64,000 bases of DNA from a beta proteobacterium CB (GTDB lineage Bacteria; Pseudomonadota; Gammaproteobacteria; Burkholderiales; Burkholderiaceae): assembly GCA_000342265.1 (NCBI GenBank), contig CP004348.1, forward strand, positions 434,001-498,000. Reading direction: 5' to 3'. Below are positions 30,069-38,371 of this stretch, piece by piece. Within the stretch, counting starts at the first letter, position 1. Every line of letters begins with the position of its first letter. The translations under genes were made by a program, and so were the position numbers. The notes under the pieces are model-generated. The model worked only from the letters and a program-made list of their open reading frames with translations, was not told the origin of the DNA and did no database searches.

Positions 30069-32171
30069 TTAGAAGTTATATTTTGCGCTAACAAAATATG
30101 AGCGCCTATCACTTGGGTAGTAAAAATAATTTGGTGCCATGCCGCCGTTAGCCTTTGTAATCCATGCATAGCCCCCAGTTGTTCCATACAGGGAGTTGCC
30201 AATATTTTTGATTGTGAATTTAGCTTCGAACTTATTTAGAGAATAGTTGAGGTATGCGTCTGCAACTGCATACGAAGGCATTACGTTTAGTGAGTTGTAG
30301 TCGCTTAGGGCGGCATCATAATGCTGGTTGCCAACATAATTAACTACACCACCTATCGACCACTCTCGATTGACTAGATAGTTGGCTCTGGCGTTCAGCA
30401 GTAAGTCCGGGGAGAGTGCTACGGAAGTCCCAGCATACGGGCCACTTGCATACAGCGACTTTTGGAATTTACCACCTGCTGAAACTGTCAGTTTGTTTGT
30501 GATATTTGATGATCCATCGAGTACGATACCTCTCCTATTGATATTAAACTCTGAATTAATGTTAAGCCCGCTATCTAGGTCATAGCGGATCTCATTTTGA
30601 GTGATTGATGAGAACATCGATCCATTTATATTGACGATGCTTGACAACCAGTTGCCACCAATCTCATAACTTTGTGTAGTTTGTGGTTTAAGTATTCCGT
30701 TAAAAGATCTTTTATATGTAATTGGGTCCCATCCCCAAAACTCATCAATATTCGGGAATCGATAGGATTGATTCCATTTGATGTAGAGCTTTTGATTATT
30801 GAGGTAGCTGTAATTAAGTGCTAAGTCCCCAGCATTTGCTGAATAGGTTTGACTGCCAGTTAGTGCACCATTATTTGAGGTGAGACTATTATCGTTAGCA
30901 GTAGCACTCTGTGTTTGGCGCCTAAATCCACCGCTAAAGTCAATGTTATTTAGTAGCCCTAATTTTGCAATTCCATAAATCGATTGATTTAATAGATTTG
31001 CTGATTGCAGGCTTTGATAAAGCCCATTCGGATTTGTAATTTTCCCTGCAGCATTCATGGCTGAGTAGGTGGTAGGGGAGTATGCGTTGTATCCACCTTG
31101 ACTTGATTGATTAAATTCATAACCAAAAATAGTGCTACTGGATTTGCCAAATGTTGATTTCAGGCGTGGACTAAGATTCATGGTCCAGCCATTCAAGTTG
31201 CCATTACCCGATCCATAGTTCCCAACAGAAATTGCGCTAGAACTGTCGTAATAAGGGGTGTTGAAAAAAACAGATTTATTTGAGTAGTATCCATCTACTT
31301 CGGCAATGTTACCGCCTTGAAAATCTTTGGTTCCTCCGAAACGGATGCCCGAGTTGCTTGTTGATGAATTTGATCCAACATTATTAAATTTCGCTGCTTG
31401 AGGATCGCCTGAGCCAACTTGCCCAACTGTGGCCCCAGGATTTTGTGCATTTGTATATGCATAGAAAAAATCTGTATAGATTTTGTCCAGTCCGCCAAAT
31501 GACTGTGTAACTTTTGCATCCATTGCATAGGCATTCGCAGCAGAGTTTTGCCTCCACCCTTGAGTATTCGAGGTGTTTGCAGTTACTTGGTATGTTGTCT
31601 GACCAATGCTATCTCTGACAATCGCATTTGCAATTGCAGTTCCAAAGCTTCCATAAGTCAAGCTAGCCTGGTTAAGTTTGCTGCGATTGCCATTAGTAAT
31701 AATATTGATTACACCTCCAACGGCGCCATTTCCATATTGAACGCTGGCGCCACCTTGAAGGATTTCAATCCTCTCGATGGAGTCTATGGGGATAGACTCC
31801 CAATTCACCCCTGAAGAGTCAATTGGATTAATTCGTTGACCATCAACCAAAACCAGCGTGTTGCTATTGGCTGTCGGGCCGAAACCGCCAATATCTACAG
31901 TAGCGTCTAGATTTAATTGGCCGCCATTGGTGCTCCTGACATTCAATCCGCCAATTTGCGATAGAACATCTGGAATATTGTTTGAGCTTGAGTTGGAAAT
32001 TTCTTCTCGTGTAATCACTTTGACGTTTGCCGGAACCTCATTGAGGTTTTCTTCAAAGCGAGATCCCGAAACAATTACTGTTGATTGTGAGTTTTGGGCT
32101 AGGACGTTAAAGGTTAATGCTGCACCGCAAAATAGGGTGACGAGTGTTTTGCTGCTGAACTGCTGTTTCAT
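30069..32171 (-). CDS. btuB: TonB-dependent vitamin B12 receptor BtuB
   Basis: 700 aa outer-membrane receptor. A signal peptide (TLVTLFCGAALTFNVLAQ) precedes a TonB-box region (STVIVSGSRFEENLNEVP), a plug domain (IPDVLSQIGGLNVRS, then RIEILQGGASVQYGNGAVGG) and a 22-strand barrel ending in the aromatic YFVSAKYNF typical of outer-membrane proteins. The cobalamin riboswitch in its leader marks the substrate as cobalamin. It starts the btuB-F-C-D operon; btuF begins 25 bases after its stop. Confidence 0.93.
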   Translation of the reverse strand: MKQQFSSKTLVTLFCGAALTFNVLAQNSQSTVIVSGSRFEENLNEVPANVKVITREEISNSSSNNIPDVLSQIGGLNVRSTNGGQLNLDATVDIGGFGPTANSNTLVLVDGQRINPIDSSGVNWESIPIDSIERIEILQGGASVQYGNGAVGGVINIITNGNRSKLNQASLTYGSFGTAIANAIVRDSIGQTTYQVTANTSNTQGWRQNSAANAYAMDAKVTQSFGGLDKIYTDFFYAYTNAQNPGATVGQVGSGDPQAAKFNNVGSNSSTSNSGIRFGGTKDFQGGNIAEVDGYYSNKSVFFNTPYYDSSSAISVGNYGSGNGNLNGWTMNLSPRLKSTFGKSSSTIFGYEFNQSSQGGYNAYSPTTYSAMNAAGKITNPNGLYQSLQSANLLNQSIYGIAKLGLLNNIDFSGGFRRQTQSATANDNSLTSNNGALTGSQTYSANAGDLALNYSYLNNQKLYIKWNQSYRFPNIDEFWGWDPITYKRSFNGILKPQTTQSYEIGGNWLSSIVNINGSMFSSITQNEIRYDLDSGLNINSEFNINRRGIVLDGSSNITNKLTVSAGGKFQKSLYASGPYAGTSVALSPDLLLNARANYLVNREWSIGGVVNYVGNQHYDAALSDYNSLNVMPSYAVADAYLNYSLNKFEAKFTIKNIGNSLYGTTGGYAWITKANGGMAPNYFYYPSDRRSYFVSAKYNF

Positions 32172-32194
32172 GATGAACTTTCTGCCTTCGAATC

Positions 32195-32222
32195 ACCCAG
32201 CTAACTTCCCCGTAAGCTGGGT
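32195..32222 (-). promoter_or_regulatory. Hairpin in the btuB leader, possible expression platform
   Basis: ACCCAGCT and AGCTGGGT form a perfect eight-base-pair stem around a 12-base loop, 24-51 bases before the btuB start. Lying between the riboswitch core and the start codon, it could take part in the on/off structure. Its loop (TACGGGGAAGTT) contains GGGGAAG. There is no T-run, so a translational mechanism is more likely than termination. Confidence 0.45.
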
Positions 32223-32336
32223 CGAACAGAATTTCACTTTTTGAGAGTTCAGGCGTCAATTGGGCATCATCGCCAAAGTGGCGGGGGTGCTTCATCGGCG
32301 CGCGAAGATCCCCGTCCGCAAAATTCCACCTGTCTT

Positions 32337-32520
32337 GGCCGGTATCCGGGCTAGTAAATCTCAGAATCTGGCCTTCCCATGCAATTGACGCGCACAGTGG
32401 CTTATTCAGACTCCTGACACCTTCACTGAAAAGTTAGGGTGCATTTACTTACCGTTGCGGGGGCAGCACACGTTTAGTGTTTCCCGTTTAACTTTATTGC
32501 ATTGCAATAAAGCACCACGA
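32337..32520 (-). promoter_or_regulatory. Cobalamin riboswitch upstream of btuB
   Basis: On the minus strand the conserved adenosylcobalamin aptamer elements appear in order: GGTGC, ACGGGAAACACT, TGCTGCCCCCGCAACGGTAA, GCCACTG (32395-32401), ATGGGAAGGCC and the B12 box AGCCCGGATACCGGCC (32337-32352). Binding of cobalamin should repress btuB and the downstream transport genes. The core starts one base after the start point expected from the -10 element at 32528-32533. Confidence 0.95.
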
Positions 32521-32527
32521 CCCCGCA

Positions 32528-32533
32528 ATTCTA
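32528..32533 (-). promoter_or_regulatory. Predicted -10 element for the btuB riboswitch transcript
   Basis: TAGAAT on the minus strand; a start point seven bases downstream (about 32521) would begin exactly at the riboswitch 5' side. No good -35 hexamer is seen at the right distance. The region is shared with the divergent crp-like promoter. Confidence 0.4.
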
Positions 32534-32577
32534 TCTCATGGATAGGGGCTTAGGCCGCTTTAAATACCAAAAAAGCC

Positions 32578-32583
32578 TACAAT
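32578..32583 (+). promoter_or_regulatory. Predicted -10 element for the Crp/Fnr-type gene
   Basis: TACAAT 24 bases before the ATG matches the sigma-70 -10 consensus at five of six positions; a -35 match at 17 bases is poor. The start point would be near 32590. Confidence 0.4.
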
Positions 32584-32606
32584 ATCGTTTCTGAGATTGA
32601 GAATTC

Positions 32607-33224
32607 ATGACCGTATTAGATAAACACCCCGAAAAAAACCTGATCCGTTTGCAGCTTAGCCAAAATTCAGTGCTAAAAAGCTTGGATGCTGCTGCAATGG
32701 CTGATTTAGAGCGCCATTTGGAGATCTCAGACCTCAAAAAATCAGAAATCTTGCTCCATCAAGGCGATCACCAGATGGAGCAGTATTTTGTATTGGATGG
32801 CATTCTCAAGCGAATTGTCTCAAGTGCTGATGCAAAAGAGATGATCTTGCGCTTTGCAATTGAAAAAGATATTGAGACTAGCTATGCGGCTTGGCGACTC
32901 AAGACGGCTGCTCCCTACAGTATTGCCTCGGTTACTAAGGCGCGCGTTGCCCGTATGCCCCTTAAAAAGTGGGCTGAGTTTTTAGATGCTCACAAGCCTC
33001 TCAAGGAAAGCTTTGAGTTTGAGGTCATGCGCCTGATGAGCGAAATCATGGCTCACACCATTACCTTGCATATGCTTGATGCGCCAGGCCGTGTAGAGCG
33101 GTTTTTGCGTAAATACGAAGACTTATTTGAACTTCTTCCTAAAAAAGAGCTGGCTGCTTACCTCAATCTCTCCCCAGAGACTTTAAGTCGCCTCAAAACG
33201 AAGCATAAAGAACTCTTTGTTTAG
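32607..33224 (+). CDS. Crp/Fnr family transcriptional regulator
   Basis: 205 aa. A cyclic-nucleotide-binding-like beta-roll (EILLHQGDHQMEQYFVLDGI) is followed by a long dimer helix and a C-terminal helix-turn-helix ELAAYLNLSPETLSRLKTK. The recognition helix carries E-x-x-S-R, the triad FNR uses to read TTGA half-sites. The protein contains no cysteine at all, so it cannot hold an FNR-type iron-sulfur cluster. It directly precedes oxc in the same direction, and a perfect TTGAC-N4-GTCAA palindrome lies 36 bases after its stop, so it probably controls the oxalate genes. The ligand is unknown. Confidence 0.92.
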   Translation: MTVLDKHPEKNLIRLQLSQNSVLKSLDAAAMADLERHLEISDLKKSEILLHQGDHQMEQYFVLDGILKRIVSSADAKEMILRFAIEKDIETSYAAWRLKTAAPYSIASVTKARVARMPLKKWAEFLDAHKPLKESFEFEVMRLMSEIMAHTITLHMLDAPGRVERFLRKYEDLFELLPKKELAAYLNLSPETLSRLKTKHKELFV

Positions 33225-33260
33225 CTGGAAATCCTAATTGTTTCTAGATTTCAGGGGAAA

Positions 33261-33274
33261 TTGACCGAAGTCAA
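33261..33274. promoter_or_regulatory. FNR-type operator TTGACCGAAGTCAA
   Basis: Perfect palindrome TTGAC-CGAA-GTCAA, the architecture of Crp/Fnr-family sites that use TTGA/TCAA contacts. Its centre (33267.5) is exactly 41.5 bases upstream of the start point predicted from TAAGAT at 33297-33302, the spacing of a class II activated promoter. The adjacent upstream gene encodes a regulator with the matching E-x-x-S-R recognition helix. Confidence 0.75.
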
Positions 33275-33296
33275 TGATGAACCTTATCCCCGAGCC

Positions 33297-33302
33297 TAAG
33301 AT
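33297..33302 (+). promoter_or_regulatory. Predicted -10 element of the oxc promoter
   Basis: TAAGAT agrees with TATAAT at four of six positions, and no -35 hexamer is present; the FNR-type site occupies that position. The inferred start point is about 33309, giving a 127-base untranslated leader. Confidence 0.5.
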
Positions 33303-33308
33303 TCATCT

Positions 33309-33435
33309 CAGCCTCAACGGGAACGCTTTTGCTAACCCGTGGCACTACTAATAACTTAATTGGAGACAGTTAGCGAAAGCTAAATTGCGCTAATCGGGCC
33401 TTACGTCCGGGTGGTGTAATTAACTATAAATTTCT
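33309..33435 (+). promoter_or_regulatory. Structured 5' leader of oxc
   Basis: No reading frame of note. Several hairpins are possible: ACGGG (33317-33321) with CCCGT (33336-33340); TTAGC-GAAA-GCTAA (33370-33383); and, as a rival to the latter, TTAGCG (33370-33375) with CGCTAA (33388-33393). GCTAA also occurs at 33331-33335, and ACCCG (33335-33339) could instead pair with CGGGT (33408-33412). No Shine-Dalgarno sequence precedes the oxc ATG closely. I do not recognise a known riboswitch class here. Confidence 0.5.
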
Positions 33436-35145
33436 ATGACAACAGATAATCAAAATACCCAAGTCACTGATGGCTTTCATCTCGTCATTGATGCTTTAAA
33501 AGCAAATGACCTAGACACTATTTTTGGTCTCGTTGGTATTCCAATTACCGACTTGTGCCGTTTAGCTCAGGCAGAAGGATTGCGCTTCATTGGTTTCCGT
33601 CACGAGCAGCACGCTGGTAATGCTGCTGCGATTGCAGGTTACATGACCCAAAAGCCTGGCATCTGCATGACTGTGTCAGCACCTGGTTTCTTGAATGGTT
33701 TGACAGCGCTGGCAAATGCGACTGTGAACTGTTTCCCAATGATTTTGATTTCTGGCTCAAGCGAGCGTGAAATCGTTGACTTGCAACAGGGTGATTACGA
33801 AGAGATGGATCAGCTCAATGCTGCTAAGCCATATTGCAAAGCTGCATACCGTATCAACCACATTGAAGATATCGGCATTGGCTTTGCACGTGCTATTCGT
33901 GCAGCTGTTTCTGGTCGTCCAGGCGGCGTGTATCTGGATTTGCCTGCGCAGTTGTTAGCTCAAACAATGCCTGTTGAAGAAGCTAAGAAATCTATCTTCA
34001 AAGTAATCGATCCAATTCCACGCCAAATTCCTGCTGCTGATGCAGTGGAGCGTGCATTGAATGTGTTGAAGGGTGCTAAGCGTCCATTGATCCTATTGGG
34101 TAAAGGTGCCGCTTACGCTCAAGCAGATGCTGATATCCGTGCATTGATTGAGAAGTCTGGTATTCCTTACTTGCCAATGTCTATGGCTAAAGGTTTGTTG
34201 CCAGACAATCACCCACAATCTGCTTCTGCAGCCCGCTCATTTGTATTGGCTGAAGCTGATGCAGTGATGTTGGTTGGTGCTCGCTTGAACTGGTTGCTTG
34301 CGCACGGTAAAGGCAAGACATGGGGTAAAGATCCTAAGAAATTTATTCAAATTGATATTCAGGCAAATGAAGTTGACAGCAACGTACAAATTGATGCGCC
34401 ATTGATTGGCGATATTGGCTCATGCGTTGGCGAGCTCTTGAAGGGTATCGCTGCTGTTCCGAAGCCAAGCGCTGAATGGATTGGCGCAATCAATGAGAAG
34501 AAAGATAAGAACTTGGCGAAGATGGCTGAGACTCTTGCTAAAGAAGCTTCACCAATGAACTTCCATGGTGCATTGCGTGCGATCCGCGATGTGATCAAGA
34601 AAAACCCAGATGTGAACTTGGTCAACGAAGGTGCAAATACTCTCGACTATTGCCGTGCGATCGTTGATATGTACAAGCCACGTAAGCGTTTTGACTCTGG
34701 AACATGGGGCATTATGGGCATTGGTATGGGTTATGCCATCGGTGCGGCTGTAACGAGTGGCTTGCCTACAGTTGCAGTTGAGGGTGATAGTGCATTTGGT
34801 TTTAGCGGCATGGAATTAGAAACAATTTGCCGTTACAACTTGCCAATCACTACAGTTGTTTTCAATAACAACGGTGTTTACCGTGGTACTGATGTGAATC
34901 CAACTGGCGGTGAAGATGTTGCTCCAACAGTGTTCGTTAAAGATGCGCGTTACGACAGGATGATTGAGGCATTTGGTGGTGTTGGTTACTACGTAACTAC
35001 TCCAGCTGAATTAGAGGCAGCTTTGACTAAGGCGATTGCTGAAGGCAAGCCAGCTTTGATTAATGCGGTGATTGACGAGACGGCTGGTACAGAGAGTGGG
35101 CGTTTAACTAACTTGAACCCATCAACTGCTGCTGGTAAGAAGTAA
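33436..35145 (+). CDS. oxc: Oxalyl-CoA decarboxylase
   Basis: 569 aa thiamine-diphosphate enzyme that converts oxalyl-CoA to formyl-CoA and CO2. The ThDP-activating Glu is in [16 protein letters not shown] (Glu57, compare Glu56 in Oxalobacter); the Mg/ThDP motif is [10 protein letters not shown] through [11 protein letters not shown]. Segments [20 protein letters not shown] and [18 protein letters not shown] are typical of OXC. Arg is almost always CGT or CGC (one AGG), suggesting high expression. frc follows 73 bases later with a strong AAGGAG site. Control by the upstream Crp/Fnr-type regulator is likely. Confidence 0.97.
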   Translation: MTTDNQNTQVTDGFHLVIDALKANDLDTIFGLVGIPITDLCRLAQAEGLRFIGFRHEQHAGNAAAIAGYMTQKPGICMTVSAPGFLNGLTALANATVNCFPMILISGSSEREIVDLQQGDYEEMDQLNAAKPYCKAAYRINHIEDIGIGFARAIRAAVSGRPGGVYLDLPAQLLAQTMPVEEAKKSIFKVIDPIPRQIPAADAVERALNVLKGAKRPLILLGKGAAYAQADADIRALIEKSGIPYLPMSMAKGLLPDNHPQSASAARSFVLAEADAVMLVGARLNWLLAHGKGKTWGKDPKKFIQIDIQANEVDSNVQIDAPLIGDIGSCVGELLKGIAAVPKPSAEWIGAINEKKDKNLAKMAETLAKEASPMNFHGALRAIRDVIKKNPDVNLVNEGANTLDYCRAIVDMYKPRKRFDSGTWGIMGIGMGYAIGAAVTSGLPTVAVEGDSAFGFSGMELETICRYNLPITTVVFNNNGVYRGTDVNPTGGEDVAPTVFVKDARYDRMIEAFGGVGYYVTTPAELEAALTKAIAEGKPALINAVIDETAGTESGRLTNLNPSTAAGKK

Positions 35146-35218
35146 AGCCTAGGAAATACCTAATTTTTTTAAGAACGAATTTAGTAGCAAATAAGAAATA
35201 CTTTAAGGAGAATCAAAC

Positions 35219-36469
35219 ATGACTAAACCATTAGACGGTATTCGTATCATTGACTTCACACACGTACAGGCAGGTCCTGCATGTACTCAGTTACTGGGCT
35301 TTTATGGCGCAGACGTGATCAAAGTTGAGCGTCCAGGATCTGGTGACGTAACTCGTAGCCAGTTGCGCGATATCCCAGGTGCAGATGCTTTGTATTTCAC
35401 TATGCTGAACGGTAATAAGCGTTCATTGACATTGGATACTAAGACACAAGAAGGTAAGGAAGTTTTAGAGAAGATGATCAAGACATCTGACGTCATGGTT
35501 GAGAACTTCGGCCCAGGCGCTTTGGATCGTATGGGTTTTAGCTGGGCGCGTATCCAGGAATTGAATCCAAAAATGATTCTTGCTTCTGTAAAAGGCTTTA
35601 GCGATGGTCACTCATACGAAGACTTAAAGGTATATGAGAACGTTGCTCAGTGTGCTGGCGGTGCCGCATCTACAACCGGTTTCTGGGATGGTCCTCCAAC
35701 AGTTTCTGCTGCTGCTTTGGGCGATAGCAACACTGGTATGCATTTGGCTATTGGTATTTTGACTGCATTGATGCAGCGTCAAAAAACTGGTAAAGGTCAA
35801 AAAGTATCTTGCTCAATGCAAGACGCTGTATTGAACTTGTGCCGCGTTAAATTGCGTGACCAACAGCGTTTGGACAAAATTGGTTACCTCGAAGAGTACC
35901 CACAGTACCCACACGGTACATTCTCTGACGTAGTTCCACGTGGCGGTAACGCTGGTGGTGGCGGTCAGCCAGGATGGGTGTTGAAGTGTAAGGGTTGGGA
36001 AACAGATCCAAACGCATACATCTACTTCACCATTCAAGGTCATGCTTGGGAGCCAATTACTAAAGCTTTGGGCAAGCCAGAGTGGGCAACTGATCCAGCT
36101 TACATGACTGCTGAAGCGCGTCAAGACAAGATCTTTGACATCTTCGCAACGATTGAAGATTGGCTCAAAGACAAGACCAAGTACGAAGCTGTGGATATCC
36201 TCCGTAAGTTTGATATTCCATGTGCACCAGTCCTCTCAATGAAAGAGTTGGCTGCGTCACCAGACTTGCGTAAGAGTGGTTCAATTGTTGAAGTTGACCA
36301 TAAAGTACGTGGCAAGTATTTGACAATCGGTAGCCCAATTAAGTTCTCTGATCTAGAGATCGAAGTGAAGCCATCACCAGTTTTGGGTGAGCACACTGAT
36401 GAAGTATTGTCAGACCTTGGCTATAACGCTGATGATATTGCTAAGTTGCATGCAGCAAAAGCGGTTTAA
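35219..36469 (+). CDS. frc: Formyl-CoA:oxalate CoA-transferase
   Basis: 416 aa class III (CaiB/BaiF) CoA-transferase that moves CoA from formyl-CoA to oxalate, releasing formate. The catalytic Asp169 sits in [11 protein letters not shown] at exactly the residue number of the Oxalobacter enzyme, Gln17 is in [12 protein letters not shown], and the mobile glycine loop is [10 protein letters not shown] (near 245-252). Position 48 is Gln rather than the Trp of Oxalobacter FRC. Its SD, TAAGGAG, is strong. The gene is followed by a clear intrinsic terminator, so oxc-frc form one unit. Confidence 0.96.
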   Translation: MTKPLDGIRIIDFTHVQAGPACTQLLGFYGADVIKVERPGSGDVTRSQLRDIPGADALYFTMLNGNKRSLTLDTKTQEGKEVLEKMIKTSDVMVENFGPGALDRMGFSWARIQELNPKMILASVKGFSDGHSYEDLKVYENVAQCAGGAASTTGFWDGPPTVSAAALGDSNTGMHLAIGILTALMQRQKTGKGQKVSCSMQDAVLNLCRVKLRDQQRLDKIGYLEEYPQYPHGTFSDVVPRGGNAGGGGQPGWVLKCKGWETDPNAYIYFTIQGHAWEPITKALGKPEWATDPAYMTAEARQDKIFDIFATIEDWLKDKTKYEAVDILRKFDIPCAPVLSMKELAASPDLRKSGSIVEVDHKVRGKYLTIGSPIKFSDLEIEVKPSPVLGEHTDEVLSDLGYNADDIAKLHAAKAV

Positions 36470-36498
36470 TAAGAATAAGTATTTTTTGTTGTGATCTT

Positions 36499-36527
36499 AA
36501 AGGCGCTCTAAGGAGCGCCTTTTTTTA
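36499..36527 (+). terminator. Rho-independent terminator after frc
   Basis: AAGGCGCTC-TAAG-GAGCGCCTT, a nine-base-pair stem, is followed by a run of T residues. It ends the oxc-frc transcript 30 bases after the frc stop. Confidence 0.92.
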
Positions 36528-36564
36528 TTCACCTGGATAGAACAAAAGTCTTTAGACTAATAAC

Positions 36565-36987
36565 ATGAAAACTACTGTAGATTTATCGCAATTAATCGAC
36601 TGTATCGGTGATGCTGTGATTGTTGCTGATGCCCATGAAAAGATTGTTCTTTGGAATGCAGCAGCCACTAGAATTTTTGGCTACTCAGAAGAGGAGGCGC
36701 TTGGCAATACTTTGGATCTGATTGTTCCTGAGCGTCAACGCCAAAAGCACAATGAAGGCTATAGTAAATCCATGAAAACAGGTACTACACGTTATGGCAC
36801 TTCATTATTAAAAGTGCCAGCTAGGCATAAGGATGGACGCACTTTATCCATAGCCTTTACTGTAGGCATGCTCTTTGATGAAAAAAACCAAGCGAGTGGC
36901 GTAGCGGCAGTGATTCGGGATGAGACGGAGCGCTTTGCTGAAGAAAGGGCGCTTAAAAAGCGACTTTTTGACCTCGAAAATCAATAA
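36565..36987 (+). CDS. Stand-alone PAS domain protein, FixL-like sensor fold
   Basis: 140 aa, essentially one PAS domain (residues about 5-125) plus a short C-terminal helix; there is no kinase, cyclase or DNA-binding output. The stretch VLWNAAATRIFGYSEEEALG and then PERQRQKHNEGYSKSMKTG align without gaps with the heme-PAS of FixL as I recall it, placing His62 on the FixL proximal heme ligand. The two FixL distal-side Args appear as Lys and Leu. The same His also occurs in non-heme PAS domains, so heme binding is only a possibility. The gene sits between the frc terminator and a second CoA-transferase gene. Confidence 0.85.
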   Translation: MKTTVDLSQLIDCIGDAVIVADAHEKIVLWNAAATRIFGYSEEEALGNTLDLIVPERQRQKHNEGYSKSMKTGTTRYGTSLLKVPARHKDGRTLSIAFTVGMLFDEKNQASGVAAVIRDETERFAEERALKKRLFDLENQ

Positions 36988-37122
36988 ATTTGTACCCAAA
37001 TAGTTAATATTAGGCATCCCTTGCGGGATGTGCCCAATAAGTAGGCATGCCATATTGCAGCGCAATCCGTCGCTGGTAAAATTGGCTTAATTCAAAATTT
37101 CAATCTTATTAGGACTTTAATC

Positions 37123-38370
37123 ATGGCAAAAGCATTAGAAGGAGTCAAAATCCTTGACTTCACGCACGTTCAATCTGGCCCAACCTGTACTCAATTGCTC
37201 GCTTGGTTCGGAGCTGATGTAATCAAAGTAGAAAAATCAGGTGAGGGTGATGCCACTCGTGGTCAGCTACGTGATATCCCAGATGCGGATAGTTTGTATT
37301 TCACAATGTTGAATCACAACAAGCGTTCAATCACTGTAAATACTAAAACTCCAAAGGGCAAAGAAATTTTGGAGCGCTTGATTAAAGAGTGCGATGTTCT
37401 TGTTGAGAACTTTGCTCCTGGCGCATTAGATCGCATGGGTTTTTCTTGGGAACGCATTCAAGAGCTCAATCCCATGATGATTATGGCTTCAGTTAAAGGT
37501 TTTGGTCCTGGCCCTTATGAAGACTGTAAGGTTTACGAAAACGTAGCGCAGTGTGCTGGTGGTTCAGCTTCCACTACAGGTTTTGATGATGGCCCTCCGA
37601 TGGTGACTGGTGCCCAGATTGGTGATAGCGGCACCGGTTTGCATTTGGCGTTAGGAATTGTGACTGCACTGTATCAGCGCACGCACTCTGGTCGCGGTCA
37701 AAAAGTGTTGGCAGCAATGCAAGATGCGGTATTAAATTTATGTCGTGTGAAGTTGCGTGATCAACAGCGCTTAGAGCGAGTTGGTCTGATGCAAGAATAT
37801 CCACAGTTTCCGAATGGTGAGTTTGGTGATTCTGTACCCCGTGCTGGTAATGCCTCCGGCGGTGGTCAGCCAGGCTGGATTGTGAAATGTAAGGGCTGGG
37901 AAACAGATCCCAATTCTTACATGTACGTCATCGTACAAGCCCCCGTCTGGGAGGCGATTTGCAAGGTAATTGATCGCGAAGATTGGATTACGGATGTGCG
38001 TTTTGCATCGCCGATGGCTCGCTTGCCACACCTGATGGAAATTTTCGGTGAAATTGAAAAGTGGACAATGACCAAGACAAAGTTCGAAGTCATGGATATC
38101 CTGAATAAATACGACATCCCTTGCGGCCCAATTTTGTCGATGAAGGAAATTGCAGAAGAGCCAGCATTGCGTGCTACTGGAACTGTTGTTGAGGTGGATC
38201 ACCCAATTCGTGGCAAATACCTCACTGTTGGTAATCCGATCAAAATGTCTGATAGCCCAACAGATGTAACTCGTTCACCATTGCTAGGTGAGCATACTGA
38301 TGAGATCCTAAGTGAACTAGGCTACTCAACTGATGAGTTGATCAGTCTTCGTCACGATAAGGTGATCTAA
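37123..38370 (+). CDS. Second formyl-CoA transferase-like CaiB/BaiF CoA-transferase
   Basis: 415 aa, closely similar along its length to the frc product at 35219 ([35 protein letters not shown]). Catalytic Asp168 is in [11 protein letters not shown] and the glycine loop reads [10 protein letters not shown], with Ser replacing one Gly. Position 48 is Gln as in the paralog. It probably acts on oxalate with a formyl or other acyl donor. It has its own upstream region (135 bases after the PAS gene) and is followed one base later by the formyltransferase gene, implying a joint role. Confidence 0.9.
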   Translation: MAKALEGVKILDFTHVQSGPTCTQLLAWFGADVIKVEKSGEGDATRGQLRDIPDADSLYFTMLNHNKRSITVNTKTPKGKEILERLIKECDVLVENFAPGALDRMGFSWERIQELNPMMIMASVKGFGPGPYEDCKVYENVAQCAGGSASTTGFDDGPPMVTGAQIGDSGTGLHLALGIVTALYQRTHSGRGQKVLAAMQDAVLNLCRVKLRDQQRLERVGLMQEYPQFPNGEFGDSVPRAGNASGGGQPGWIVKCKGWETDPNSYMYVIVQAPVWEAICKVIDREDWITDVRFASPMARLPHLMEIFGEIEKWTMTKTKFEVMDILNKYDIPCGPILSMKEIAEEPALRATGTVVEVDHPIRGKYLTVGNPIKMSDSPTDVTRSPLLGEHTDEILSELGYSTDELISLRHDKVI

Positions 38371-38371
38371 G

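Noticed and set aside
33276..33306. GATGAA/TTCATC plus CTTA/TAAG hairpin before oxc as part of the RNA leader
   Set aside because: It overlaps the predicted -10 element and lies upstream of the inferred start point, so it is probably not transcribed; it may be a chance dyad.
33309..33435. TPP riboswitch before the ThDP enzyme gene oxc
   Set aside because: The CTGAGA and ACCCTTTGAACCTGA-type thi-box elements are absent.
35149..35175. Terminator between oxc and frc
   Set aside because: TAGG/CCTA is only four base pairs before the T run, too weak to call.
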